Of a DNA stretch of 64,000 nt, positions 43,152-52,660 are shown one piece after another. The notes beneath the pieces are model-generated. The model saw only the letters and a list, made by a program, of their open reading frames with translations. It was not told the DNA's origin and ran no database searches. Position numbers and translations under genes: made by a program. The stretch covers positions 372,001 to 436,000 of the forward strand of contig BAABWY010000001.1 of assembly GCA_040367435.1 (NCBI GenBank), in the 5' to 3' direction. Position 1 is the first letter of the stretch. Each line of letters opens with the position of its first letter. The stretch is from Hyphomicrobiales bacterium 4NK60-0047b. GTDB taxonomy: Bacteria > Pseudomonadota > Alphaproteobacteria > Rhizobiales > HXMU1428-3.

Positions 43152-44978
43152 GTGACACCCTTCACCATAAACACAAATCATTTCTTAGCTGAAATTCATC
43201 CCTACGACACACTCACAACAAAAGAATTAGAAACGCTCACCTCAAATATTCAAACATTACAGTTTAACAATAACGAGACAATTTATCAGAGCGGCGAACA
43301 GCTAGAGGGTCTCTATATCATCGTAAAGGGTTGTGTCAGCATCACTATTCAAACGGGTGAGCATCTATCTACACTGCGAGAAAAAAACAGTTTTGGCGAA
43401 CGCGGACTCCTACGCAATGGCTTAGCAGCAACCACTGCTGTCGCAACTGAAAACACGACACTTCTTTTACTCCCCAAAGAACAATTCGACCATCTATTTA
43501 AAACTCACCCACCCTTTCAAAACTTCTTCACACGAAGTCACACCAAAGTTCAAAATTTCAAACCTAATGCCCTTGCTAGCACAATAGCAGCTGACCTCAT
43601 GACCCCAACCTTGCAAAGCTGTCCCCCATCAATGAAAATCATCGAAGCTGCCCGCTTAATGAGGGACAACGCCATTTCATCTCTCATTGTACACGACGAA
43701 AAAGAGCTACATGGGATAGTTACATTAAGTGACATCTCAAAAAAAGTCGTTGCCGAAGGTAAATCAACAGACGGGCCCATTCGTGAAATAATGACCTCAA
43801 ATCCTCTAACCTTAGCCCCAGATTCAATCGGCTCAGATATCTTACATTTAATGATTGAAAAAAGAATTGGTCACATCCCAATCGCATCAAACGGTAAATT
43901 ATTAGGGATCGTCACCAAAACAGATCTCACAAAGTTTCAAGCAGATAGTTCAGCAAATCTTGTACATGACATAACCCTCAGTAATTCACCTGTTGAATTG
44001 GTAACAGCAACCTCAAGAATACCTCAGCTCCTAACCAACCTAGTCGGCAGTGGCAACAGACACGATATTATAACTCGCCTCATTACAGATATATCCGATG
44101 CAGCAACCCGTAGATTATTAAAATTAGCTGAAAAAAATTTAGGCCCAGCGCCGGTTCCCTATCTTTGGTTGGCATGCGGATCACAAGGACGCCAAGAACA
44201 AACTGGCGTATCAGATCAAGATAATTGCCTCATCCTGGATGACAGCATTAAAGAAGATGATAAAAAATATTTCGAAGAGCTCTCTCATTTTGTCTGTGAT
44301 GGGTTAAATGAATGCGGTTATGTCTATTGCCCTGGTGACATGATGGCTACTAATGAGCAATGGCGACAACCCCTGTCTGTATGGCGCTCATATTTCGAGG
44401 GCTGGATAGCAAACCCAGATAAGCAGGCCCAAATGCTCGCCTCTGTTATGTTTGACCTACGCCCCATCGGTGGAACAGAAACACTCTATCAAGACCTACA
44501 GGCAGAAACTCTTGAAAAGGCGGCAGCAAATAGCATCTTCACCGCCCATATGATAGCAAACTCAATCACACACACGCCGCCCCTTGGACTATTGCGTGGG
44601 TTTGCAACATTAAAATCCGGCGAGCATAAACACCACATAGATTTAAAATTAAACGGCGTCGTCCCAATTGTTGACCTTGGCCGCATCTACGCATTAGGGC
44701 AACAAATCAAACCTGTAAACACAAGAGCGCGATTACTGGCAGCAAAAGAAACCGGCGCGATCAGCACCTCAGGTGGACATGATCTGATAGACGCGTATGA
44801 CCTCATTGCCGAAACCCGTTTGAAACACCAAGCAGAGCAAATAAAGCAAGGCATGAAACCCGATAACTTCATGCGCCCAACTGTCCTCTCTGATTTCGAA
44901 AGAAGTCATTTAAGAGACGCATTTGTAGTTGTAAGAACAATGCAGGCTGCTGCCACACAAGGGCGCTCAGTCCTATAA
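43152..44978 (+). CDS. Cyclic-nucleotide-binding/CBS/DUF294 nucleotidyltransferase-like protein
   Basis: The start is GTG, with GGGGAG eight bases upstream; 608 residues. A cNMP-binding-like domain (about 25-130, EQLEGLYIIVKGCVSI), two CBS domains (about 150-275, IREIMTSNPLTLAPDS) and a DUF294 nucleotidyltransferase domain (about 290-430, YLWLACGSQGRQEQTGVSDQDN) are followed by the DUF294 C-terminal helical domain. The GSxGRxE and DxDN residues are those of GlnD-like nucleotidyltransferases. It probably senses nucleotides and modifies or controls the symporter. Confidence 0.9.
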   Translation: MTPFTINTNHFLAEIHPYDTLTTKELETLTSNIQTLQFNNNETIYQSGEQLEGLYIIVKGCVSITIQTGEHLSTLREKNSFGERGLLRNGLAATTAVATENTTLLLLPKEQFDHLFKTHPPFQNFFTRSHTKVQNFKPNALASTIAADLMTPTLQSCPPSMKIIEAARLMRDNAISSLIVHDEKELHGIVTLSDISKKVVAEGKSTDGPIREIMTSNPLTLAPDSIGSDILHLMIEKRIGHIPIASNGKLLGIVTKTDLTKFQADSSANLVHDITLSNSPVELVTATSRIPQLLTNLVGSGNRHDIITRLITDISDAATRRLLKLAEKNLGPAPVPYLWLACGSQGRQEQTGVSDQDNCLILDDSIKEDDKKYFEELSHFVCDGLNECGYVYCPGDMMATNEQWRQPLSVWRSYFEGWIANPDKQAQMLASVMFDLRPIGGTETLYQDLQAETLEKAAANSIFTAHMIANSITHTPPLGLLRGFATLKSGEHKHHIDLKLNGVVPIVDLGRIYALGQQIKPVNTRARLLAAKETGAISTSGGHDLIDAYDLIAETRLKHQAEQIKQGMKPDNFMRPTVLSDFERSHLRDAFVVVRTMQAAATQGRSVL

Positions 44979-45086
44979 ACACAAAAGGACGTTTAGTCTT
45001 TTAAACACTAGAGAGCGTTCAAACCTATAAACGAACTGGACACAGCGTCCATTAATCAACAAAAGCACCATAAAAGGAATGCTGTT

Positions 45087-45611
45087 ATGTTTTTAGAACT
45101 CATTGCCACATTTGCCATCGGCTTTGCTGGCGCCGGTATCGCCCTCTTAGCCAACCATCTGACAGGCAAGCGATTACCACGCTGGATCATCCCAGTGATG
45201 GCAGGTGGCGCCATGATCAGCTTCACAATTTACAATGAATACAGCTGGTATACCCGAACAGCAAACGCCCTTCCAGAGGGTATTCACGTCGCTAAAAAAG
45301 TTGAACAATCTGTGTTCTATCGCCCCTGGACATATCTCGTTCCTTATGTGGATCGTTTTATCGCTGTCGACAAACTCTCAGTTCGAAAAAACGATAAATT
45401 CCCAAATCAACGCATCCTGGATTTACTAATCTATGGTCGCTGGGCTCCAGCAAACCGTATTAAAGCTATTTTTGATTGTGAAAACGGTAAACGTGCTGAT
45501 CTAACAGATGGTGTGAGCTTTAAAGAAGATGGCAGTCTTGAGGGCGCCACATGGTATGAAACAGGCAAGGAAAATCCTGTCACCAAAACAGCATGCCAAA
45601 ACAGTAGATGA
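45087..45611 (+). CDS. Membrane protein of the symporter module, unknown function
   Basis: The protein has 174 residues. Two membrane segments lie at the N-terminus (ELIATFAIGFAGAGIALLA and WIIPVMAGGAMISFTIYN). The rest is soluble, with YTRTANALPEGIHVAKKVEQ and YGRWAPANRIKAIFDCENGK. It is encoded between the DUF294 and DnaQ-like genes with short gaps, so it is probably part of that operon. Family not recognised. Confidence 0.75.
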   Translation: MFLELIATFAIGFAGAGIALLANHLTGKRLPRWIIPVMAGGAMISFTIYNEYSWYTRTANALPEGIHVAKKVEQSVFYRPWTYLVPYVDRFIAVDKLSVRKNDKFPNQRILDLLIYGRWAPANRIKAIFDCENGKRADLTDGVSFKEDGSLEGATWYETGKENPVTKTACQNSR

Positions 45612-45620
45612 GGGGAGCTA

Positions 45621-47036
45621 ATGTTAAAACGTTTAAGTCTAAGACTTAGAATTCTACTATTTTTTGCCCTTTTAGCACTTGGGTCGATAGCCATTATCGT
45701 GCTTGCCTTATGGGTAAGTTACAGCCGCCTCGCCTCTCCTGAACTTCTTTCAGCATTTATAAATGCCGGCCTCTACGCAAGCTTTGGCATCTTAGGACTT
45801 TCTGTTTTTGTCTGGCTCTTGTTTGATGAAAACATCGCCAAAGCCATTGAACAACTCGCAGCAAATTTACGTATCAACGCTCATACAGACACAACAGATG
45901 AGGTTGATAAAAAAACAGGACGTTATTTAGGAGATTTATCATCAGCTGCCGCTGCTGTAACCCAAAGACTATCAGAAACAAAATATCAAACAGCTGAAGA
46001 AATCGCTCGTAAAACTGCACAACTAGAAAAAGAAAAATCTCATCTCACCAAAGTCCTCTCCGAGATACCTCTAGGCGTGATATTAGTCGGTGAAAATGGA
46101 CAAGTCTCACTTTATGACGGTCAATCAGCTGCTGCATTTGAAAACTATCACCCCCTCGCACTTGGCCAACCAATAACTGACTATTTTTGCAAACAAACAT
46201 TAAGTGAAGTCAAGCAGCAGTTAAGTGAACAAAAACCAGGAACGGTTCAAGATATACGCTTACCAAGCTCAGATAAATCCATTGATTTTGAAGCCAGTAT
46301 AAGATTGTTAGAAGATAAACTTGGGTTCGTTATAGTCTTAAGCGCAAGGGATCACGGCCTTGCACCTCGCCCCTTGGTTTTCAATTTCGACATTTCAGAA
46401 CACTTGGCAGACAAACAACAAGCATCAACAAATCTAGACGATCTCTGTTTTGTTATATTCGACACAGAGACAACAGGGCTTTCAACCCAGGAAGACGATG
46501 TTATTCAAATCGGTGCGGTAAGGGTTTTAAACGGCCAACAAATTAATGGTGAAGTCTTTGACACTTATGTTGACCCTAAAAGACCGATCCCTCCAGCTTC
46601 AACAAAAATACATGGCATAACAGATGCCATGGTCAAAGGTGCACCTCAGTTTGCCCAGGCCGCTAAAAAATTTCACGCCTTCAGCAATAATGCAATTCTC
46701 ATTGCTCATAACGCCCCTTTTGATCTGGCCTTTTTCAAAAGAGAAGAAAACAAAACTGGCCTTACCTTCAACCACCCCGTACTAGACACAGTTTTATTAT
46801 CAGCAGCCATTTATGGACAAAGCGTTCCCCACACACTCGACGCAATTGCAGAGCGTTTGAACATCACCATAGAAGAAAAAGTAAGACACACAGCTTTAGG
46901 AGACGCCATCGCAACAGCTGAAGTTTTTTTAAAACTACTCCCCATCTTAAAAGCACAAGGCATCGTTACCCTAAAAGATGCCCAAAATGCCATGCGCAAA
47001 CACCAGCGTCTTTTGTCAGTACAAAACGCAGATTGA
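45621..47036 (+). CDS. Membrane-bound DnaQ-like 3'-5' exonuclease with PAS region
   Basis: The protein has 471 residues. Two membrane segments (ILLFFALLALGSIAIIVLAL and AGLYASFGILGLSVFVWLLF) are followed by a coiled helix, a PAS-like region (VLSEIPLGVILVGENGQVSL) and a DEDDh exonuclease (about 270-460). Its motifs are VIFDTETTGLSTQEDD, AHNAPFDLAFF and HTALGDAIAT. All catalytic acidic residues and the histidine are present. In this module such proteins accompany acetate-type symporters; why an exonuclease is tied to transport is not known. Confidence 0.9.
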   Translation: MLKRLSLRLRILLFFALLALGSIAIIVLALWVSYSRLASPELLSAFINAGLYASFGILGLSVFVWLLFDENIAKAIEQLAANLRINAHTDTTDEVDKKTGRYLGDLSSAAAAVTQRLSETKYQTAEEIARKTAQLEKEKSHLTKVLSEIPLGVILVGENGQVSLYDGQSAAAFENYHPLALGQPITDYFCKQTLSEVKQQLSEQKPGTVQDIRLPSSDKSIDFEASIRLLEDKLGFVIVLSARDHGLAPRPLVFNFDISEHLADKQQASTNLDDLCFVIFDTETTGLSTQEDDVIQIGAVRVLNGQQINGEVFDTYVDPKRPIPPASTKIHGITDAMVKGAPQFAQAAKKFHAFSNNAILIAHNAPFDLAFFKREENKTGLTFNHPVLDTVLLSAAIYGQSVPHTLDAIAERLNITIEEKVRHTALGDAIATAEVFLKLLPILKAQGIVTLKDAQNAMRKHQRLLSVQNAD

Positions 47037-47074
47037 TTGAAAAAACAAACACCCACATCTTCTGAAATTTTATT

Positions 47075-47088
47075 TTGATTTACATCAA
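47075..47088 (+). promoter_or_regulatory. FNR/FixK-type box upstream of the CPA2 antiporter gene
   Basis: TTGATTTACATCAA matches the TTGAT-N4-ATCAA consensus exactly and lies about 76 bases before the GTG start at 47164. It suggests oxygen- or redox-responsive control by an FnrL/FixK-type regulator. Confidence 0.65.
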
Positions 47089-47163
47089 GAAAAAAATTAA
47101 AAGAGAAGCTATATCTCTGGTATCATAAAAAAGACTAGACCATAAGAGGTTGGAGAGCAAAGC

Positions 47164-48864
47164 GTGCACCATTCAAACGATCTTTTTGATGTCCTGGTTT
47201 TCTTATCAGCTGCAGTGATCGCCGTCCCCATTTTTCGCCGACTTGGCCTAAGCCCAATACTTGGATACCTCACCGCTGGCCTCATAATTGGCCCCCACAG
47301 TTTCGCACTTATAGAAGACACTGAAGCCTCACATAAATTTGCTGAATTCGGTGTGGTATTCCTTCTTTTCATGATCGGATTAGAGCTCTCCATAGAAAGA
47401 TTAAAAACCCTAGGGTGGAAAGTCTTTGGACTAGGTTCTCTTCAAGTTATAATCACCGGAGTACTAATTGGAACCGCTGCTTGGGCGTTCGGGTTAAACA
47501 TAAATGCCGCAACAATTATCGGCGGTGGCTTAGCACTCTCCTCTACAGCCTTCGTGCTTCAGCTTTTAACAGAGCGCAGCGAACGTGCCACCCCTTACGG
47601 TCTTACAACCTTTTCCATTCTTCTCTTACAAGACCTGGCAGTTGTCCCCCTACTCCTTCTAGTTACCTTGCTTGGGTCAAACGAAACATCCTTTATCGAA
47701 GCCTTTAGCATGTCAGCTTTAAAGGGAGGCATTGCGCTCCTGCTAATCATCGGCTTTGGTCGTTACTTTCTAAGGCCTTTATTTCACGTCATAGCCGCAA
47801 CACGAAATTCAGAACTCTTTGTCTCAACCACATTGCTCATCGTTCTTGGAATGGGCTGGGCTATGTCACAAGCTGGACTTTCAATGGAATTAGGCGCGTT
47901 GCTTGCTGGTGTCCTCTTGGCTGAAACAGAATATAAACATCAAATCGAAGCAGATATAAAACCCTTCAGAGGCATACTCCTTGGGCTCTTTTTCATGACC
48001 ATTGGCATGTTAATTGATGTGTTTTTCATATTTAACAATCTGGGCACCATCACCTTAATTGTTATCAGCCTCCTGATCGGGAAAATGATCATCATCACGT
48101 GTCTATGCAGATTATTCAAAATGCCTTTTAGTACCTCACTCAGAACAGGCTTTGCCCTCTCTCAAGGAGGAGAATTCGGTTTTGTATTATTCGGTGCGGC
48201 AATGACTTTAAAAATCATTTCACCGCACATCACACAAATCTTACTAGCAGTAATCGCCATAACAATGCTCTTAACGCCACTAATGTTTTTAGCCGGTAAT
48301 AAACTATCAAACCTGATAGAAAATAAAACAAACCCAACAACAAATCCAATTGAAGAGGAAATACAAAGCCTCAACAATCACATTCTCATCGCCGGTTTTG
48401 GCCGTGTTGGCCAAACTGTTGCAAAAGTCGTCTCCGACGCAGGTTATTCTTACATCGCCCTCGACCTGGATCAAAACCGTGTTAAAAAATGCCGTGGCAA
48501 AACCATGCAAGTTTACTATGGAGATGCCAGTCAAATAAAAGTATTGGAAGCCGCTGGAATTTCTAGAGCAACAAGCGTCGTCGTTACTCTCGATGACCAG
48601 GCAACAGCCAGCCGAACAGTTGCCGCTTTAAGAGCGCAATATAAAGATCTACCCATTTATGTAAGGGCAAGAGACCGCAAACATATACAACACCTAGAAA
48701 CAGTTGGCGCAACTGCCATTGTATCAGAAGCGGCAGAATCCAGTCTTCAGCTCGGCAGCGTCATCCTCTCCTCTCTAGATGTAAGCACAGATGAAATCAC
48801 AAGCCTCATAGAGAAATACAGAGATAATGAATATGAGCGTCTAGAAGAAATTATCGACGGCTAA
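47164..48864 (+). CDS. CPA2-type K+/H+ antiporter with TrkA-N domain (KefB/YbaL-like)
   Basis: The start is GTG with GGAGAG upstream; 566 residues. About 12 membrane segments include GLSPILGYLTAGLIIGPH, GVVFLLFMIGLELS and GGGLALSSTAFVLQLL, then GFALSQGGEFGFVLF. The cytoplasmic TrkA-N/Rossmann domain starts HILIAGFGRVGQTVAKV and contains ALDLDQNRVKKC and YYGDAS. These systems export K+ in exchange for H+, gated by nucleotides or glutathione adducts. An exact FNR-type box lies upstream. Confidence 0.93.
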   Translation: MHHSNDLFDVLVFLSAAVIAVPIFRRLGLSPILGYLTAGLIIGPHSFALIEDTEASHKFAEFGVVFLLFMIGLELSIERLKTLGWKVFGLGSLQVIITGVLIGTAAWAFGLNINAATIIGGGLALSSTAFVLQLLTERSERATPYGLTTFSILLLQDLAVVPLLLLVTLLGSNETSFIEAFSMSALKGGIALLLIIGFGRYFLRPLFHVIAATRNSELFVSTTLLIVLGMGWAMSQAGLSMELGALLAGVLLAETEYKHQIEADIKPFRGILLGLFFMTIGMLIDVFFIFNNLGTITLIVISLLIGKMIIITCLCRLFKMPFSTSLRTGFALSQGGEFGFVLFGAAMTLKIISPHITQILLAVIAITMLLTPLMFLAGNKLSNLIENKTNPTTNPIEEEIQSLNNHILIAGFGRVGQTVAKVVSDAGYSYIALDLDQNRVKKCRGKTMQVYYGDASQIKVLEAAGISRATSVVVTLDDQATASRTVAALRAQYKDLPIYVRARDRKHIQHLETVGATAIVSEAAESSLQLGSVILSSLDVSTDEITSLIEKYRDNEYERLEEIIDG

Positions 48865-48937
48865 TAACTATCACCTCCGCAAAAACCAATCTCCATTTTA
48901 AAACAAAATACCCTAGCTGTGCATAACCTCACTCCCC

Positions 48938-48953
48938 CTACATGATCATGTAG
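48938..48953 (+). promoter_or_regulatory. Perfect 16-base palindrome, possible operator
   Basis: CTACATGATCATGTAG is perfectly palindromic and sits about 70 bases before the barrel-protein gene. No T-run follows, so an operator is more likely than a terminator. Confidence 0.4.
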
Positions 48954-49021
48954 TTCCGGCGCACACACCCCTTTGATAGCGTGAGCAAATATTATTCATG
49001 AACAAAAGGGGATGAGGCTAT

Positions 49022-50059
49022 ATGCCCAAAATACAAATGAATATCCACGCCATCACTCTGGGGGCGAGCTTGGCATTTTCTGCGACCACAACAGTGCAGG
49101 CAGAAGAAACAATAGAGAGCAACAATCCGCAAGTCACATCAGAACAAGCAAAACAGTTTTTAAGAACGAAGCGCCCAGTTCTTTTAAAGTTCAATTACAA
49201 TATATCAACTGACTATGTAGATGGCATCTTAGAACCTGATATCACTCAGTTTTTCCAATTAGACCCGAAACGAAAAAGCGACAAACGCTTAAACTTAAGC
49301 GGCGCAGGCCATCTCATTGCCCCACTCTCAGAACAAAGCCTTTTACACATTGCAGGCATTATGGATTGGTTCGGATATGAAAAATTTGATGAATATAATT
49401 CTGTCACAATAGGGAATGAAACAGCCCTTTATTACAAGTTTAATTCTGAGACAGTTTTAAAGGTAAGCGGCTTTTTCTCTAGTGATCATTTCACAAATAA
49501 AAAGTTCGAAGTTCCAACTCATATGTCAAGTTCATACGGCGGCCGAATGAGCCTAAACAAAAACTATCAACTCAGCGAGGGCGCTTTACTCATGTCAGTC
49601 GGCGGCACTATATCCCGCCGTACATTCGAATTCGCAACCCTCAGTGATCAAGACCGCTATCAAGGTGACATCGCCTTCACTTATCAACCACTAGCACTTC
49701 GTCAATTAAGCCTTTTTTCTCGGTTTCGTTTTGGAAAGGTTGATGCCTTTAACAATCCATTTCTTGACAATGACTTCTACGGCATCGAAGCCGGTTTCAA
49801 TTGGATTTTAAAACCTGGCTTAACAGTTTCACTCACAGGTTCATATTCCGATGGAAATTATAACGCACCAGAGCTGACCTCTCTCGCCCTCGCATTAGAG
49901 GAAATAAAAGGAACAGGCCTTTCTGGTGAAATTTCTTACAATATAAACGAACGACTAAACCTCTATGGCAGAGCAAGCCACACAGATTTCGACAGCAACC
50001 TTCCACGAAATGATTTCCAACAAACAATAATTTCAATTGGCGCCCGCTCACCATTTTAA
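49022..50059 (+). CDS. Outer-membrane beta-barrel protein
   Basis: The protein has 345 residues. The signal peptide (AITLGASLAFSATTTVQAEE) is followed by alternating amphipathic strands: ALYYKFNSETVLKVSGFFSS, GALLMSVGGTISRRTF, LSLFSRFRFGKVDAF and LTVSLTGSYSDGNYN. The last residues are SIGARSPF with terminal Phe, as recognised by the Bam complex. No porin family is named with confidence. A lipoprotein gene follows after 18 bases. Confidence 0.75.
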   Translation: MPKIQMNIHAITLGASLAFSATTTVQAEETIESNNPQVTSEQAKQFLRTKRPVLLKFNYNISTDYVDGILEPDITQFFQLDPKRKSDKRLNLSGAGHLIAPLSEQSLLHIAGIMDWFGYEKFDEYNSVTIGNETALYYKFNSETVLKVSGFFSSDHFTNKKFEVPTHMSSSYGGRMSLNKNYQLSEGALLMSVGGTISRRTFEFATLSDQDRYQGDIAFTYQPLALRQLSLFSRFRFGKVDAFNNPFLDNDFYGIEAGFNWILKPGLTVSLTGSYSDGNYNAPELTSLALALEEIKGTGLSGEISYNINERLNLYGRASHTDFDSNLPRNDFQQTIISIGARSPF

Positions 50060-50077
50060 AAGAGAGTCTTAAATCAA

Positions 50078-50539
50078 ATGAATTTTAAATCCCTAAAAAA
50101 CCTAAGCATATCTATTTTGCTGCTCACAATACTTTCCCCTCTAGGAGGCTGCGAACTTTACCTATTAAGCCTAATCGATGGAGAACAGTTAAGCGCCGAA
50201 GAAACAGCTTTTTTCGAACAAATTTTAAATAATGAGAGAAAACGGTTCAACCAGAACAACTCAGAGTTTAATGAAATGACAAACAGTCATGCCAATGCAA
50301 ATATATTTAAGGATCCACGTAATTTCCTGACCTATTCCAATCCAGGCTTTAACGCAGATCATCTCACAAAAAACACCTATCCAGGCATATTCTGTAACAC
50401 AGGTTCAAATGTAGCTTCCTCTTTCCAGGGCTTTCCTTTTAGCAATCACGACATAGATGATGTACGTTCTTTTCTACAAAACAATGGTGTAAACAATCCA
50501 TCTCTGGCTCAAATAACCTCCATTTGTGGCGGGTTTTAA
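50078..50539 (+). CDS. Lipoprotein of unknown function
   Basis: The protein has 153 residues. The lipobox is LSPLGGCELY, with the acylated cysteine after a short hydrophobic signal (ISILLLTIL). The mature part has two further cysteine regions (FCNTGSN, SICGGF) and DPRNFLTYSNPGF. It lies 18 bases after the barrel gene and is probably co-transcribed; the pair may form an outer-membrane unit. Confidence 0.72.
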   Translation: MNFKSLKNLSISILLLTILSPLGGCELYLLSLIDGEQLSAEETAFFEQILNNERKRFNQNNSEFNEMTNSHANANIFKDPRNFLTYSNPGFNADHLTKNTYPGIFCNTGSNVASSFQGFPFSNHDIDDVRSFLQNNGVNNPSLAQITSICGGF

Positions 50540-50570
50540 AACCCTTAAAAAAGAAAGCTCTCGAAAAAAT

Positions 50571-50603
50571 AAAAGAGGAACCCATTAAAAGGCTCCTCTT
50601 TTC
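50571..50603 (+). terminator. Intrinsic terminator after the lipoprotein gene
   Basis: AAAAGAGGA pairs with TCCTCTTTT across a 14-base loop that includes CC/GG pairing. The A-run and T-run make it usable in both directions. Confidence 0.8.
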
Positions 50604-50668
50604 TAATTTAAAAACTATAATAAGAAGCATCCTTAAATAAGTTTCGTGCGCTGCATACAGGTAATAAA

Positions 50669-51415
50669 ATGAAGTCGCTTCAAATTTTCAAACATGAAAT
50701 AAAGCAAAAAAATTCAATTCAAGATTTAAAAAATTATTTTTCGGAACAAATCGCATGCTATGGATACGTAGCGTTTGATGCCTTTTCCTATCAAACCAAA
50801 ACTCTAAAAAATTTACGGCAAGATGGAAATTATTATGTCGCAAGTTATGGTCTTGAATATATAGAAAAATTCGTAGATCAAGGAATGATTGAAAATTGCC
50901 CGGTAACTAAGCTAATTTCCAAATCATCATTTCCTTTTGATTACATAGAAGCTCTTGAAAATAACAAATCAAGCTGGACCATTCAATTTCAATATCGATT
51001 GATGAAATTATTCAACATTCACCATGCCTGGCTCATTCCCTTCAACACAATCGAAAAAGTAAGAGGAATTACATTTTATACTCAAGGTAAAAGTGAAACC
51101 ACTTATCAGAACTTTATAAATTCAAAAGATGAGATCCAGCTCATGGCAAGCAACTTCACCCAAGCATTAGAAAAACTGGAACCTTCAAAAGCAATGTCTA
51201 AATCCCTTGCCAATAAGAGCTGGAACAAAGCGACTTTAAGCTCAAGAGAGACGGAGTGCCTCAAACATTGTTGTGATGGCCTGACTTATGCTGAAATCGG
51301 CAAAGCCCTCAATGTCACAGAGAACACCATAAGGTTTCACATGAAAAATATTTTCAGAAAACTGGAAGTAGGCACGCGTTCAGAAGCCGTCGCCCTTTCT
51401 AAATATCACTATTAA
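50669..51415 (+). CDS. LuxR-family regulator with degenerate autoinducer domain (LuxR solo)
   Basis: The protein has 248 residues. The C-terminal HTH is LuxR-type: LSSRETECLKHCCDGLTYAEI, ALNVTENTIRFHMKNIFRKL. The N-terminal part aligns with autoinducer-binding domains, but the region equivalent to the W-x3-Y and DP ligand residues reads YGLEYIEKFVDQGM and ENCPV, so the tryptophan and the aspartate seem replaced. No luxI-like gene is nearby. It may sense a non-AHL ligand. A small methyltransferase operon converges on it. Confidence 0.86.
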   Translation: MKSLQIFKHEIKQKNSIQDLKNYFSEQIACYGYVAFDAFSYQTKTLKNLRQDGNYYVASYGLEYIEKFVDQGMIENCPVTKLISKSSFPFDYIEALENNKSSWTIQFQYRLMKLFNIHHAWLIPFNTIEKVRGITFYTQGKSETTYQNFINSKDEIQLMASNFTQALEKLEPSKAMSKSLANKSWNKATLSSRETECLKHCCDGLTYAEIGKALNVTENTIRFHMKNIFRKLEVGTRSEAVALSKYHY

Positions 51416-51612
51416 AATTATCTAAATTTACGTTACTTCAACATATGGTGAATTGATAAAAAACAACAGAACCACGCTTTTAAGATAAAAAGAAGAGAAT
51501 TTATTAAATATAAAACACAGCGGCAAAATAGCCAGAAAATCAAAAGCTACCCAATTTCAAAAAATAGCCAACAAATATAAAATGGTATTCAAATATCAGA
51601 TTTTATTTGAAA

Positions 51613-52620
51613 TTATTTTTTCTTCATCTCAATAATTGATAGTAAAGTGGCAGGCTCATGGACCGAAACAATCTCAAGATTGGCTTGAGCAGCGAGATTT
51701 TCAAATTCAAATTTATCTCTCTCATTACCTCCCCAAGTCATCAGAAAAACTTCAAGATCTTTAGAAAAATGAGAACCATTTCCCTCAGGAACAATAGCAT
51801 CAATAACAAACAATCTACTATCATCTTTCATAGAATTACGACAGGTTTGTAATATACGTATACAATCTTCATCTTTCCAGTCATGTAAAATCCTCTTCAA
51901 AACATAGACATCAGCATGCGCTGGAACAGATTCAAAAAAGCTCCCACCAACTTTGGAAGTCCTATTAGAACTTTCTTCCTCATCATACTTATGAGCTTGA
52001 TTAATAACAAATGGTTGGTCAAACAAAACTCCATTCATTTCCTTATTCTGCATCAATACATGACGTAAGAAGTCTCCATGCCCTCCTCCAACATCAACAA
52101 TAAGGTCCGCTCCATTCATAGGTAAAGCTTCAGACAAAACCGGATTTTCAAATTGAGCATAATTATCCATAGCCTCATCAAATTCCTGAGCCTCATCTGG
52201 ATGCTCATGCAGATAATCGAAAACACCCTTACCAAATATTTCAGAATAACTATCTTTCCCAGTATCTACACTATGCTCCAGCTGTCCAAAAGCTTGCCAC
52301 ATAGAGGAAGTCACAAGATGAGCTGCTGACCGAATAGATGCATCTCCTTCAGTTTCAATAACTTTAGACAAGCTGGTTGTATAAAATTTATACTTTTCTT
52401 TTTCAGAAAACAGCTCATAAGACGCTAACAATCTCATAAGTCTATAAAGGCGGTCTTCATTTACATTTAATTTTTTAGCTATTTCAGAAACAGTTACACC
52501 TGTTTCAGTTACATGATCTGCAATACCTAATTTAGCCGCAACATGCACAGCCCTTGAGATTACAAACCCCCAATAGAGTTGGTTAACCCGAGACACCGCT
52601 TGGTGAGTTTCTTCAGACAT
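51613..52620 (-). CDS. SAM-dependent O-methyltransferase (methyltransferase family 2)
   Basis: The preferred ATG at 52620 gives about 335 residues; a TTG at 52629 is in frame. An N-terminal winged-helix dimerisation domain (LGIADHVTETGVTVSEIAKKL, DRLYRLMRLLASYELF) precedes the SAM-binding VDVGGGHGDFLRHV. Then comes LKRILHDWKDEDCIRIL, whose His-Asp block is the catalytic site of plant-type and bacterial O-methyltransferases such as CrtF and ASMT. Its substrate is likely a hydroxylated small molecule. It is encoded 41 bases after a NarL-type regulator gene. Confidence 0.9.
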   Translation of the reverse strand: MSEETHQAVSRVNQLYWGFVISRAVHVAAKLGIADHVTETGVTVSEIAKKLNVNEDRLYRLMRLLASYELFSEKEKYKFYTTSLSKVIETEGDASIRSAAHLVTSSMWQAFGQLEHSVDTGKDSYSEIFGKGVFDYLHEHPDEAQEFDEAMDNYAQFENPVLSEALPMNGADLIVDVGGGHGDFLRHVLMQNKEMNGVLFDQPFVINQAHKYDEEESSNRTSKVGGSFFESVPAHADVYVLKRILHDWKDEDCIRILQTCRNSMKDDSRLFVIDAIVPEGNGSHFSKDLEVFLMTWGGNERDKFEFENLAAQANLEIVSVHEPATLLSIIEMKKK

Positions 52621-52660
52621 AAGGTGCAATACTCCCAGAATTATCTATACAAAGACTAAA

